Positions 1 through 12,573 of a DNA stretch of 64,000 nucleotides are shown piece by piece (within the stretch, counting starts at the first letter, position 1; each line of letters starts with the position of its first letter). A program made the translations under genes and the position numbers. The notes beneath the pieces were generated by a model. The model was not told the DNA's origin and searched no databases. It saw only the letters and a list, made by a program, of their open reading frames with translations. This DNA comes from Orthonyx spaldingii (Eukaryota; Chordata; Aves; Passeriformes; Orthonychidae), in NCBI GenBank assembly GCA_013397795.1, contig VZTJ01001450.1, positions 62,001-126,000 of the forward strand, read 5' to 3'.

Positions 1-2638
1 TATTCAGCAGCAGAGCTAAGCACTACATTTTAGAGTCTGCTTGGGTGATTTCCAGTCTGTGACTCCCAGGAACTGCTTGGCTGAGACAGGTCTGGTTGGG
101 GGCTGGATTAGGCTGCAGTGCCTGGGGCAAAATGTGACGGATGGCACATCAGGCATGAATTGTTCAGCTGACAGAAGCAGACTTGGGAATCACTGGGTGC
201 CATTTTCCCCTTAGCTGAGACACCTGCGATTTTCTTTAAATATTGCAGAAGCAGAAATGGAAAATAAATGTCCCTTGGGAGCACAGGGCTGCCTGAGTGG
301 CTGTAGAAGCTGCAGCTGCCAGGCTGCTGTTCCCTGCCCCACGAGCTGCTGCATGGTTTGGGAGCTGCCACCACACCGTGTCCAACACCCACAGCCACTG
401 CCAGGTGAGACCTGGCCAGGCAGCCCCTGATCTGCCCCACCATTCCCATCAGGAATATTGGTGCAAGATCTGCATGGAACTGCAGAACCCTCTCCAAAAA
501 TGAGGGATCTCTTGCCACGACCAGCAGCAGGGCCCGTGCCTAGGGACAGCAGCATTTCCCCTCGTTCTGCTGTTTTAATTGACGTGGTTGTGATTCATGT
601 GAGTAGCTCCATGTGTTTCAAGTAATAAAACACATACATCTTGTGTCCTCGGTGACTCCTGAGCCCGTGGTAGAGGGGGAGTGAAGACATTAGTCAGACT
701 TGAAAGAAAAATTAATCTCGCCTACAGATACAGAACGAAAACATACTTTTTGTGCGTGTATTTCCAACTATAAAATGACAAAATCTACCAGAATTGTCAA
801 ATAACTTATTTTCTCCCCTTAAGAATCGTCAGCATGATGTAAACTGCATTGATCCCCTGATTTTCAGAGCCTGTCAGGCTGTTGTGCTGTTCCCTATTGA
901 GGCTGTAGCCACTCTGGCAGTGTGCAGGGTTTTGTTCAACCAGCTCTCAGCAGAGTGCTCTGGGGTACAGTTCTGTGACTCTATGGCCATTCTAGACTTA
1001 TTTTTATGTTTTTTTTAGTGTTTCTCTTCCCCCAGAGTCTAGAAACATTTATAAAAGTATGGGAGCTTCCACAGAGGCTTTCAGCCCAAGTTAGGTGGCT
1101 GTTGCATTTGCTCCTCCTATTTAGCTGTATCCTGGCTCCAGAACTCTGCTGTGGTTGGATCCTGATGCCTTTGGTTAAAAACTTGGCTTTATTACTTGTA
1201 TTTTATATATCTCACTCTGGTTTTATATGTAGCTGAGTTTTCATCTCCCAAATCTCTGCCGGTTCATACGTAATCTAATGGTGGAAACAACATGGAACAC
1301 TTGGGTGCTCAGGAAAGGTTAATTCTGTGGTTTGATTTTCTTTCTCCTTTTCAGCATTGTTTTCCATCTGTAGCATTGCCATGTGTTCATATCAGCCAGC
1401 TGAGGTGATCCCGTAGCGTCTCCTCTCAAGGACTCTGGTAATTGCCATTTGTTTGGGGATTTTTCCCTCTCCTCTGCTGGCTGCCCTGAGCTTTGCTGGA
1501 CCAGCCCTTTTGCAGATTTCCTGGTGCTGTGTGGAGCCAAGCCCTGGCTGGTGGCTCCCTGGGGCAGCAGCAGCACTCACAGGGAGGTGTCCCAGGGATG
1601 GTCCCTGTGGGAGCTGGTGCCCGTGTGCCCGGTGGGGAGCCAGGCACAGCCGTGCAGGGTGTGAGCCCAGGGCTGTGCTCCTGCCTCCCCCAGGGACGGT
1701 GCCCCTGCTCGGGGCTCTGCAGCACCCCCAGCATCCCTGCAGGGAGTGGGCAGCTCCGGGGATCTGCTCCAGGTGAGTGCTCCTGTCAGAGACCTGGAAT
1801 GGGGGCTGAGGAGAGCTTCCTGCAGCAGCACACGGACCCAGTGGGGTTCCTGTGCAAACGCTGCTTCCTCCATTCCTGAAGGAGCTGGGAGTGTAAAGCA
1901 GAGGTAATTACTCAGCTGAGGAAGTGTAAATTAAGTACTTTCACCATGGGAAGGGATGAGATTAATGGAGACTGTTCTCTTTATGCAGCCTCTCTCCAAA
2001 CATTGATCTTACCCTGTCACTTACTGCAAGAGCAGCAAATGGGGGGAATTTTAATTTCTGTATTGCCTATTTCCTCATCCTAAAAATGCCTGATCGGGGG
2101 AGGGTTGACTAAAACATATTTCAAGAACTTACTGTCAAATTCTGTTACGATTTTCCCACTTTCTTCCATTTCCCCATGCTCTGGCAGTCGTGCTGTTCCT
2201 TGGGTAAGTGTAACTCAGGTAGCAAGCAGCCTCATTGTGAATGTTTTATGATTTGCATTCTGGTTTTGGCAGGCTCAGCAGCAGTTTGGGTCTAGCTGGA
2301 ACTGTCATGTTTCAGAGTGGAGGTGTTTTTCCACTTAAACTCCTCCACAGCTGGTGATTTTTTTTATCGTGGTGGCTTTTAGAGATAAAGAGAATTGTTC
2401 TCCTACTGAAGGGAATTGCACCAATTTGTGAGCTGAGATCAGTGGATGTGAGAGTGGCATTTATTGCAGGTGACTCCTGATCAGGCAGGAGCTACTGGGA
2501 GGCTCCTGTGTGACTTCTGAGGATGCAGCTGAGATTTCAACCAACCCATCTGCTGCACATTTGCTGATTCTGGAAGTCATGGAGAAAGATGACCTTGAAT
2601 TTTCGAACTGAGGACAAACAGAGCCTTGTGCAGGTCCA

Positions 2639-2699
2639 GGAGTTGGACTTGATGATCCTTTTGGTCCCTTCCCACTCTGAATATTCTATGATTCTGTGA
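2639..2699 (+). mobile_element. CR1 LINE 3' end fragment
   Basis: The segment reads GGACTTGATGATCC, then GGTCCCTTCCCA, and ends with the CR1-type terminus ATTCTATGATTCTGTGA. It is a short 5'-truncated copy. Confidence 0.8.
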
Positions 2700-5600
2700 A
2701 AGCCAACCTGCAGTGAGGGTTTCTGAAGCATCCCCTGAACACACCCACCCATTGTCCCTCTTACCACTACCATAAAAAGCACTGGTGGTGGGAGAATGCT
2801 TGCATGGTCCTTCAGAAACAAACTCTATTTGCAGTTACTTTGTATTTTTTGCTATCACGTGAAATGTTCTCTCATTTTCACTTGAATTACCTCAGTCTTA
2901 ATCCTGTGTTCTTTACTTTATCCCAGTCCTTTCTGTAACAGGAAGAAATCAGCTTTGAGCCCTCAAAATAGGATATCTGAGGAATAAAAATAAGCCTCAG
3001 GAGACTGGTGTGCGAGGAGAAAAAGCCTCTGGGCCAGCAAGTGTGAATCAGCATGAATTTACAGCCCCAGGTGACAGTGTTCAGTGGTTTCTTTGGTAGC
3101 TGAAGTTCTGAGGTAGCAGGAATGGGAATAAGGCAGGCTGAGATACTTGCAGAAAGAGGAAGACTAAAAAACTGTAAAATTAAAAAGTGTCTACCTGTTC
3201 TGCCAAAAACGGCGTTTGTACTTGATTCGGCAGCCAGATGCTAGTTTAGGAGGAAAAAAGAAAATAATTCAACCATTTCTATTAATGAACACATCCCATG
3301 TATGATGTGTGGGGGGCTGATTCCCTCATGGCTGCTACAGCCTTCCCTGGACCCCTCCCCTTGTCACCTCAGGCATGAATTTGGGAGCAAAGGATGCAAG
3401 GAAAAGCCAATCCTGCCCAAAAGACACAGAGGAGTGCACTCAGAGCAGTTGTCTGCAGACTCTGAAATAAACAGTAGCCAAAGTAGCCAATCTCCAGGCA
3501 CCAGGTGTGAGCTGGCTCTGTTTCCTGAGCTCCGGCTTTGGGTGGATGCAGCACTCGGTCTGTTCCGAGTGCTGGGAGCAGTTCCCGGTGAGGAGCTGGA
3601 GCAGGGATGGGGCTGGGGTGGCCCGGCAGTCCAGGCACGCAGGCAGCAGCCTGAGCCCAGTGTCCACACCCGTCCTGCCCCGGAGGGCACTGCTGCGGCC
3701 AGTGCTGGAGCTCTGGGCTCCGTGTCTGCCTGATGTCTCTGCACGTGTTGCTGCAGGGCTCTGCTTGCCTGGCTGTGTTTTGGGAGCTGCTCTGGGTCAG
3801 GTCGTGCTGTTGCTTTTCCAGCTGGCTGGGCTTCAGGGCGCCTCTCGGAGCTGCAGGCTCTGCACTGGGAATGTTATTCTTTGCAGGAATTCCCCTGGAG
3901 AGCCCAAACCCTCCTCACCACGGTCCCTCCATTCCTCATGTGCATCTTCCTTCTAACACCAAGATATTAACCACAGGTCATGAGCTCCTGGCTACCAATA
4001 CTTGTGTGTCAGGCTCTGTGGGGCTGTTCCGGTCCTTATCTTAAAGAGTACTTTAAGCCCTAGCTGTGTATTGAACCAAGAACTCGTGGTCTTTAGTTAA
4101 AGAATGTACTTTAGATGATCCTTTTTAAAGCTGCAAAGATCTGTGCAGTGGTGGAGGCACAAGCCTGGTATGCAGAATGCCAGGATTGGGTGCCATGCTT
4201 TGCCAAAAGCTGTGTAGTCTGTCATAGTCAGATGTCTGCAGACTTTTAAGAGCCTAAATAACTCACAGAAATTCTCAGGTCTGAAGTTCTTTTCTTTTCA
4301 AACCCGAGTACCTGCCAATCTAGTAAGTAGAGATGTGTAAGAAGGTGGCTCTCCACCTTCCTGTGTTACTCATAAAATTAAGGTAACACCTCCTCACTTC
4401 AGCGTGAGTCACTGGGGACAGTGACAGGCAGGCACAGTGTGCAGGGTGGGACAAACGTGGCAGCTCTTGCCAGTCTTGCCCTCATTAAATACCCTCTGGG
4501 GAGCACAGTTCCTTTCCCAGCTCTGGTGTGAAGGTGAGGTGCAGTCAGACTTCCCTCTGCTGATAGTGCATTATACCCTGAGCTGTTTGAGCTGCAGCAC
4601 AAGGAATTACTCACACAGTTGGCTGGAACAGTTTTGTGTCAGGAAATCCATTGTGTTCAGTGCTGGCACCAAGGCAATGTGCAGAGAATGACTGAGAGTG
4701 AAACAGGATGGAGCATTCACACCTGGCTGGTGCGTGGAGAAGGTCCCATCCTCCCTGGATGGACAAACACGGGGTAGTGCCTGCCTGGAACAGGTTTTCC
4801 ACAGTCAAACTGGACACAGGAGGGTTTCCAGATATCCTTGGCTTCATAGGGTTTAGTTACTAAGATAGTTTAAATCTCATATGTTGCCATAGTACAGCTG
4901 GAGTTGAGCACCTGACCTAGGATGGCATCAAAATAGCTTTGAAAACACATCTCATGTACCTGTTCTGGAGAGGCAAAAATCATCATTTATGCAAATTCAG
5001 TTCTATCCGTGGTTTGTGACAAGAACATTGAATCTCAGTTCTGAAATTCAAACATGCTGCAGACAAAGTATGAAAATAAGATGGGAGTTTTCTTGTATAA
5101 ATTAATTACCCACTTGAACAGATGAGGTTGTTGGGCTCACCAGGTTTCTCAAGGAGACTCCATTTGCTGGTTATTTATAGTAAGTATCTGAGAGTATATT
5201 TTTTTGTATGCATGATTGATACTCCTTCAGAAAAGAGAATTTAAATGAGACTTCTTTGCAGTGATGTGTCTGTTATTCTAATCGATCACCAAGGAATTAA
5301 AACCGACTCTGAATATAGCTCCTTGTTAGAGAAAGGAAAGTATAAGTAGTAATTCCTGATCCAAATTTTGTGAGACAGTAACCTTTTGAACAGTTTCAAA
5401 TATGTAGGCCAAATAAACGTAGCTTTCTAGCATATGCTCACTCATGAAAAGGATTTGTAATTTCATTACCCTGGGCCTCACAGCGAGCAATATCTCTTAC
5501 CTCTCAGGGATTCTTAGGTAACAAGCCAGCAGTAATTGGAATTTTATAAAGATCCCCTTATGTGTGAGCAGGTTTTATGTTTTTTTGACTATTCCCAGTC

Positions 5601-8600
5601 TGTCTGTGCTGTGCCTGAGATGACCAATTCCTTTCCAAAGCCACCAGAAAGTCCTAAATTGCTATCCCAAAGCACCGGGGGTGTTTATGCTGAGCCAAAG
5701 GCTGAGAGAGGGGTAGGAGAAAGAAGTAATTGTGCTGTATTTAGGGCCAGCAAACCTCCTCTGCACATTTTCCCCTTCCCTGCCTTTGCCAGGGACCAGG
5801 GAGCTGCAGAGCCCACCTGCCTTGCTCCACCACTGCCTGTGGATGTGTGGGACCATAAAGCACCCTGCAGGTTTGTGAGCAGCAGCATTCCCGAGTCACC
5901 GTGTCTGCAGCGGGTCGCTGCCTGCTGGAACTGCTCTTTCCCTCCATCCTGGGATGCTCTGGTGGTGCTGGGGTGGCTGATGGTGGTGGCAGTGCCCAGT
6001 GGGGCCGTGGGCTGGGATGGGAGGGGGCTGCTCCCCCCGGGCAGGGCGGGGGGCTCATGCTGGGGCTGCCCTGTGCCCCTCTCCAGCCTGACCACGCTGC
6101 TGCAGCTCTGCCTGCAGCCTCTCCAGCCCTTCCTACACCAGCAATGGAGCCATTGAGCCAAACCCCCAGAGCAGTAATTCCTTCTCCCTTGTCTGAGAGC
6201 TGCTTGCTTTTGTGGTGCTGTTATGAACCACAGGGAGGCCGATTGCATTCAGAAGGGCTCAGAGTTGTTTGACCATAGTTTTGAATTATCAAGTACTAAA
6301 ATAAATATTTATGGCTTCAACAGCTCTGGGTTTAAAACCTTTTAACAGTACAAACAATTGCCTGAAAGGGGAGGATTTGCATCACTAACTTTTAAAAGGT
6401 GTTATAAAAGTTGCTGCTCTTGTGAGCTGTTCCTGTGTGTAAACTATGCATCTTAAAAATAATGAAAATCATCAAGTGAGATCTCGTAGCCTTACTGCTG
6501 CCATGCAGAGGGCAAGTGACTGCTTACAGCTGCAGTGACCTGTACTGCCCAAGGAATAGGTGTGCATTAGTCCTGAACACCTTTCCACCAGGGTTATTTG
6601 AGTTGGGCACATGAGGCTGGCTCAGGGGTAAGGAAGGTGAATGCTTAGGGTGAGCTTTATTTTGTATGAGGTCACTATGTAGAAATGTCATTTCTAGAAG
6701 AAAAATGTGCATCTTCTCTCCTGTGTTGCCATCTCTGCTGCTCCTTTACCTTCCCTGCTTTGTTTCGATTTTTGTTTGTTTGGCTGCTGCTGGACCTCGG
6801 TGCAGATTTTCCCCAGTACAGGAACTCTTCTGGGAGAGCTGCAGGAAAGAAATGGAGGAAGACAGACGTGCCTCCAGTGGTGTAAGGGAAGTCAACAGGC
6901 TACCAAAATCCACATCAACTGGAAGAGCAAGTGTGTGCTTGGTACAGGATCATCCGTGAGTGCTATTGGAAAGGGACAGAGTACCAGATGGGAAAAATGC
7001 AATTTTCCATGGATGTCTTACAGAGTCCAGAAAATGTTAAGCCAATTTTATGCAATATACTCTGGTCTTGGAATGGCACTGAGACGCTTTTTGTGTAATA
7101 ATCCCCATAGCACTGTGTGAGGGCTCCAGTCTGGCACTGATCTGTAATAGCACTCACCTCCTCCTTGTATTCTCTGTGAGCTGCAGCATCAGCTGTGTTT
7201 GGAGCAGGGGAGCTGGAGTTTGACTGGAGTTCCCTCACAGGCAGGGAGAGAATCGAGAAGAAGATGAATGAGCTCTTGCAACAAGAACATCTGGCTGTGC
7301 CTCAGTTTCCTTCTCTTCTCACCTCTCACTATTTTAAGTTCATTTCAGTCTGAGTTTTCAAAGACATTGTATGTACTACTTGCTGGAATCATTTCTGAGC
7401 ACAAGTTAAATTGATTAATATTAGAGAGTTATGCATCCTGTATGAAGGGAATCGTCTGAAGTGCTTCTTGTATTCGTGTTCTGATGGAGACATCCTGCAG
7501 GGACTTAGGAGCCAATTATATTTTGTCAGTGGTTTGTAGCATAGAATTTGTTGTACCTGATACCAAACCTCTTGCATGCCACTGGCACGTGGAAAAGACA
7601 TTCCAGACACACAAACCTTGCTTCGGTGGGGAGCAGAATTCCCTGAAAAGCAAACACTGAAAAGCAAAGCACGCCCTGGGCTCTGGGAGAGCAGAGCCTC
7701 GTGTGCCCGAGGCAGGGGACTCATGTCCAAACTTGCCTGGTGTGTCATTCCAGAAGTGAAGTTCATGACTATGAAATGAAAATACATGAAAACATATCTT
7801 TGTAATGAAAATGGAGCTTATATAATGGTAATTTCTTAGGGTTCTTTCCATCAGGTTAAAGAGTTCTTTTGCATTGAACAAGCAGAAGGAGAAGCTTTGG
7901 ATGCGTTTAATGGTGTTTAAGCAATCTTTGTCCTTTCTTTTATTTTTAATAATGATTGTGAGAAATCGCTAGGAGGAAGACTTTTGGATAAGAGTATGAA
8001 GGCAATGCACTGTGCCTGGTGGCACAGAAAGCCACACACCCACCCCACAGCTCTACCGAGTGCTGCCAGGGTTTGCCTGTCGGGCTCTAAAGCCCCACTA
8101 CACCCGACTGTAATTCTGCAGCCACATCTATAAAACATCTTGTTTATGGCCTGTAAGCAGCTGAAGATTAATACAGTTCTCCCTCGTATCCAAGAATCCT
8201 TCCTCTGCAATGTTCATTAAGATTCCTGCTGTTGGAGTTGCCTTGCATGGAATTACCAGTAGTTTTCATTTCCGGATTCAAACCTACAGTGTTCTAGCCA
8301 AATGATTTTGTGAGAGGAACTGTTTTCATTGAAGATAACATACACTTAAGTAATGTCTCCTGTAATAATGATAAAATTTGTACTTTTCCTGGTTGTGGAT
8401 CAAAGTTGATAAGTGTTGTATGAACTCATGGCATTGAAATCAAAAGAAAAGCGTAGTGACCATCAGTGATAGCTGGCTTTACCTTAGAAGGTTCCATAAA
8501 TGTTTAATTTCAGTCAGTTTGGATTGACTGTGGTGGTTTTGCTGGTGGAAGATAAATATGGAGACTTTCCAAAGCCTTGTGCTGTGGTGTCAGAAGTTTT

Positions 8601-10234
8601 GGATGATGCTTTAAAGTGATGAATGTGCTTTGCCTGTGTTCTAAAAGTGCAGACTTTTGACTTGCTCAGCCTGTGGCCCTGGGAAAGCTTTCCTGGTGGT
8701 GTCTGTGCTCTTTCTCCTCCGTCCTTGGCCCCGAGGGACAAGAGGAGCAGGTTTGTGCACAGCCAAGAACCTGTTGTGGGACAGGCAGGGACTCTCACTG
8801 CCTTGGTACCTGGTGAAGCTGAGCAATTGAGATGAAAAACGAGTTATACTGCTGGTTTTGTTACTCTTGAGGAATGTCACCAGCCAGTGAAAATGGACAG
8901 GAGCCCTTGGAGTCAGCCAGTTACATTTGCTTTTCAGTGAGAGTAATTTGGTGTGTGGAAAGATCGTGGCATGTGGCAGAGAGGCCAGGTCAGGCTGAGT
9001 GTTGGGACACTCCTGGAGGGAGGATGAACAACTTTAACACTCCAGGGCTGAGACTGAGCCTCCTTCAGCCTTCAGTCCCAAGGCCCCACCCTCACTCTGG
9101 ACCGTGCAGAGATCCAGTGCATCATCAGCACTGCTGTTTGTCTGCACCCCTGAAACTGGGATCTGACCTGTATTAGGTAATATTGGATCTCCTCTTGGTA
9201 TGGGGAACAGATTTACACAGCTTTGAAATCTGACCCTGCTATTTCAGAGAGTGCTTGCTGTTATTCAGCTTTTAAATGGAGTCAATAATGTTCCTTGGAA
9301 AAAGGCTTTGAAGGTCAGACCCTGTCTTGTCAATGCCATGTTAACCCCATTAGTTTCAGTAAGGTATACTCATTTTAGCTGTATTGCTCCTCTGATATTA
9401 CTTTAAAATGGTGAAGGGCAACTGTTAAGCATTAGAAATTCTAAAAATGAAATGCTGTCTTTAAGAAAAAACTCCTTACATCTCACATGGACATACAACA
9501 GTTGCTCCTGCTTCCTTTACATTAACAAAGCACTTACTTGTTTGTTATGTTTTGTGGCCAAACTCAAATTCCTCTCCCAGAACTTGCAGTTAATCTATAG
9601 TAAATTAATACCTCATAAACCATATGATCATTATATAAATACATTATTACAGCCATTTGTCTCTTTTGTTTGTGAATTCCCCAAACTGAATGTCTGGGTA
9701 ATGGATGTTTATGGCCATGCAGTTGATAGCACTGAGCCCCTGGCACGACAGGGTGCTGAGGGTCACCAATGAGCTCCTCTTCCCGTGACAGGCAGGAAAG
9801 GACTTGATGCCCACTCATCCAGCATCACCAAACACATTCCTGTAGGAAAGAAAAGCTGGTGTTGATTGATTAATGTGCTTCCCCCACCCTTGCCAGTATC
9901 ACAGAATTGAGATTCTCACTCCTGTGTTCCAAATGTGGCACAGACAGCTTCAGACTCCCACAGAAAGTTAATCATGCACTTGAATGTAAGTATCTGGACT
10001 GTGGTCAGTTTTGTACCATATAATCAGTTTTAAACCCAGAGTAACTGCACAGTTTTTGAAGTATTTAGCATGAGAATTGTCCTTGTGTGCTGCATTCATG
10101 CTGTGTCACAATGCTGCTTGTCTTGGAGCAAGTCTTGGCTTAGTTTGGTGTAGTCCTGGTACTAGTGAAGAAATCTTCACAGCGGTTTCCTATTTTATAT
10201 TTTTTAATGGTAAGAAATATATGTCTATATATAT

Positions 10235-10296
10235 AATAGAACCAAAGCATCACTAAGGTTAGAAAAGACCTCAAAGATCATCATGTTCAAACTTTC
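10235..10296 (-). mobile_element. CR1 LINE 3' end fragment, antisense
   Basis: It contains ATCACTAAGGTTAGAAAAGA followed by CCTCAAAGATCATCA, the reverse complement of the CR1 3' UTR end. The terminal ATTCT repeats are degraded. Confidence 0.72.
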
Positions 10297-12142
10297 TCTC
10301 TCGCTCTCTCCTGCAAGGTTCAGGAAAGAGTCCATTTCCTGGAGGGCCAGGGGACCACACTGCTGACGTGGTGATTGATTCTGTTCCCAGAGATGAACTA
10401 GAGCTTCTCTAACCCCCTCCCGTTTGTTTTGTCTGGCTGTTTGCTGCCACCTTGCTGAGATTTTCCTTTTGCTGCTTGAATCCGCTCCAGATTCAGAACC
10501 TGAAAGCTGCCAAAGCTCATGACAAGGAAGAGGGAACAAGTGTTGGTGCAGAGCGAGGAGAAGGCAGGCTGGCAGGGTGTTTTGAGTGATGGTTTTGGTG
10601 TGCTAGCCCAGGGCACTCACTATGTGGGTATGTGTTGCCTTACCTGTGCATTCTCCCAAGGACGAAAAGCAAATTTTCTGCTTTCAAAACCTGTCCCCTC
10701 TCTGTTGCTCTGTCAGTTCTTGTGGCACAGCGCAGGTTTGTTTGGCCCTGCCTCTCATGGGGCTGAGAAGGCAAAGTTTAACCTTTATTAATTCAGTGTT
10801 TTGGTGTAATTCAGAGAGGTTCTCCACGTGGGCTCCTGCAGAGCAGCTCAGGGGCCTGGCTGTGCGTGCAGCTGCTGGAGAGCCAGGAGAAAGCTGTACC
10901 CTCGTGTGTGGATGTGCAGGCTGAGCTCTGATACAGGATTTGGAGCTGCTGGTCAGGACAGACATTGCTCACACCATGCAGGATGAATGTGTAAATACAG
11001 CCAACACTGGTGGCACAATGTCTGTGACTCTGTTGGGTATCAAATACCTTAAAAAAGCTGCAGAGGAACTTCGAGCTGTGTGGTGAGGCTGGGAAATGCC
11101 TTTCTCTTGTTTGCCCTCTTTTCTTATTCCATGGTAGTATGACTTGGTTGTTAACTTTAAAACTGCTCAGCAACTTTTAACTACTTATGTGGACAGAAAA
11201 ACCACCTTCATCAGATGCTAAAATAGCTCCTGACACGTTCCCTGAATTAGTCTGTCAAGCAGGGGAGAGTTCAGTTCTTCAGCAGTGATGGCTGTTGCCA
11301 CAAATTCTGTAATTGAAAATACAGTCTTTGTAGGCAGGGCTTTAGAAGTGGCAGAATTGCTGTGGGAATGCTGGCTGGCTCGGGGTAAACACTTGGCATG
11401 TAGAGAGGTGAGAATTTCTGCATGTCCCTGAGAAGTGTGGTGCTGCAGAGCCCCAGGTTTGGTCACTGGAGCCACACTGCCAGGTGTCCCCAGTGAAACA
11501 GGGAGCCTTTGCTGGGGACACTGAGCTGAGCCCCAGGGCTCAGAAAATCCTCAAGGTGATGCAAAGTAGGGCCTGGTTTGCAAAGCAAACAGAGCACAGC
11601 AAATGCATTTGTGACTGTAGCTTGATAACAAGGATGTGTAAACAGACTGCACCTGGCTTCCTGTTTGGCTGCAACACTTGCCTGGCTCTTTCTTCCATAA
11701 CTGCTGGTTATGCAAATTGATTAATTTGATAAATTTCTGCCTTTTGTAGCAAGTCATGTTCAGAACGAGGAGTGTTAATCTAGTGTAAGGTTAAAGTTGC
11801 TTGTCAAGTGTTGTGCTTGTAAAGAAGGTGAATAAACTCTTTGCAGCATGGAAGTGTATGCCTTGGACATCACCTACAAAATTAAAGGAGTGCCAGATTC
11901 CACAACATGTTTCAAATAGCCTGATATTTAAGGTTATTTGTAGGGTTCCATTCCCTGGAGTCATGTGGCTGCCCAAAGCCATCACCTTTCATTTAGAAGA
12001 TGTTTTTTTAAAAAAATAGAAGGCTCACGGTTTTCCTCAAAGAGAAAAACTAAATCTCAAATGTTTAAAACCAAACAAAACCCACCCACACTGTAAGGAG
12101 AGAGCAAATTAAAAGACTTCAAGCTATTCATTAGTCTTCACT

Positions 12143-12378
12143 GTTTAGATGATATGTTAGGAAGGAATTGTTCCCTGTGAGGGTGTGAGGCCCTGGCACA
12201 GGGTGCCCAGAGAGGCTGTGGCTGCCCCTGGATCCCTGGCAGTGCCCAAGGCCAGGTTGGACACTGGGGCTGGGAGCAGCCTGGGACAGTGGGAGGTGTC
12301 CCTGCCATGGCAGGGGTGGCACTGGATGGACTTTAAGAGATCCCTTCCAACCCAACCCCTTCTGGGATTCTGTGATTC
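12143..12378 (+). mobile_element. CR1 LINE 3' UTR copy
   Basis: The segment runs from GATATGTTAGGAAGGAATTG through GAGGCCCTGGCACAGGGTGC and CTGGATCCCTGGCAGTGCCC, and ends GGGATTCTGTGATTC. It is the same subfamily as the copies at 16355 and 31470. The minor open frames here are by-products of the element. Confidence 0.88.
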
Positions 12379-12480
12379 ATGTTTCTGCTCCACAGCTGTC
12401 GTAGTCCGTCCTCAGCCACCAAACCCCTCAGGCAGCGTGGGGTGGTGGCAGGACCATGGTGGGGTGGCCGGGAGCCTGGG

Positions 12481-12573
12481 AGCCCCTTTCCCAGCAGAGT
12501 TTTGGGAGCCCCTTTCCAGCAGGGCTTTGGGAGCCCCTTTCCAGCAGGGCTTTGGGAGCCCCTTTCCCAGCAG
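12481..12573. repeat. Minisatellite, about 25-bp unit, 3.5 copies
   Basis: Units of the form AGCCCCTTTCCAGCAGGGCT followed by TTGGG repeat in tandem. The second and third copies are nearly identical, and the outer copies carry an extra C and other changes. Confidence 0.9.

Noticed and set aside
5536..6156. 206-codon open frame on the + strand and overlapping 187-codon frame on the - strand
   Set aside because: Low-complexity GC-rich patch; both strands are open, there is no domain, and codon usage gives no sign of selection.
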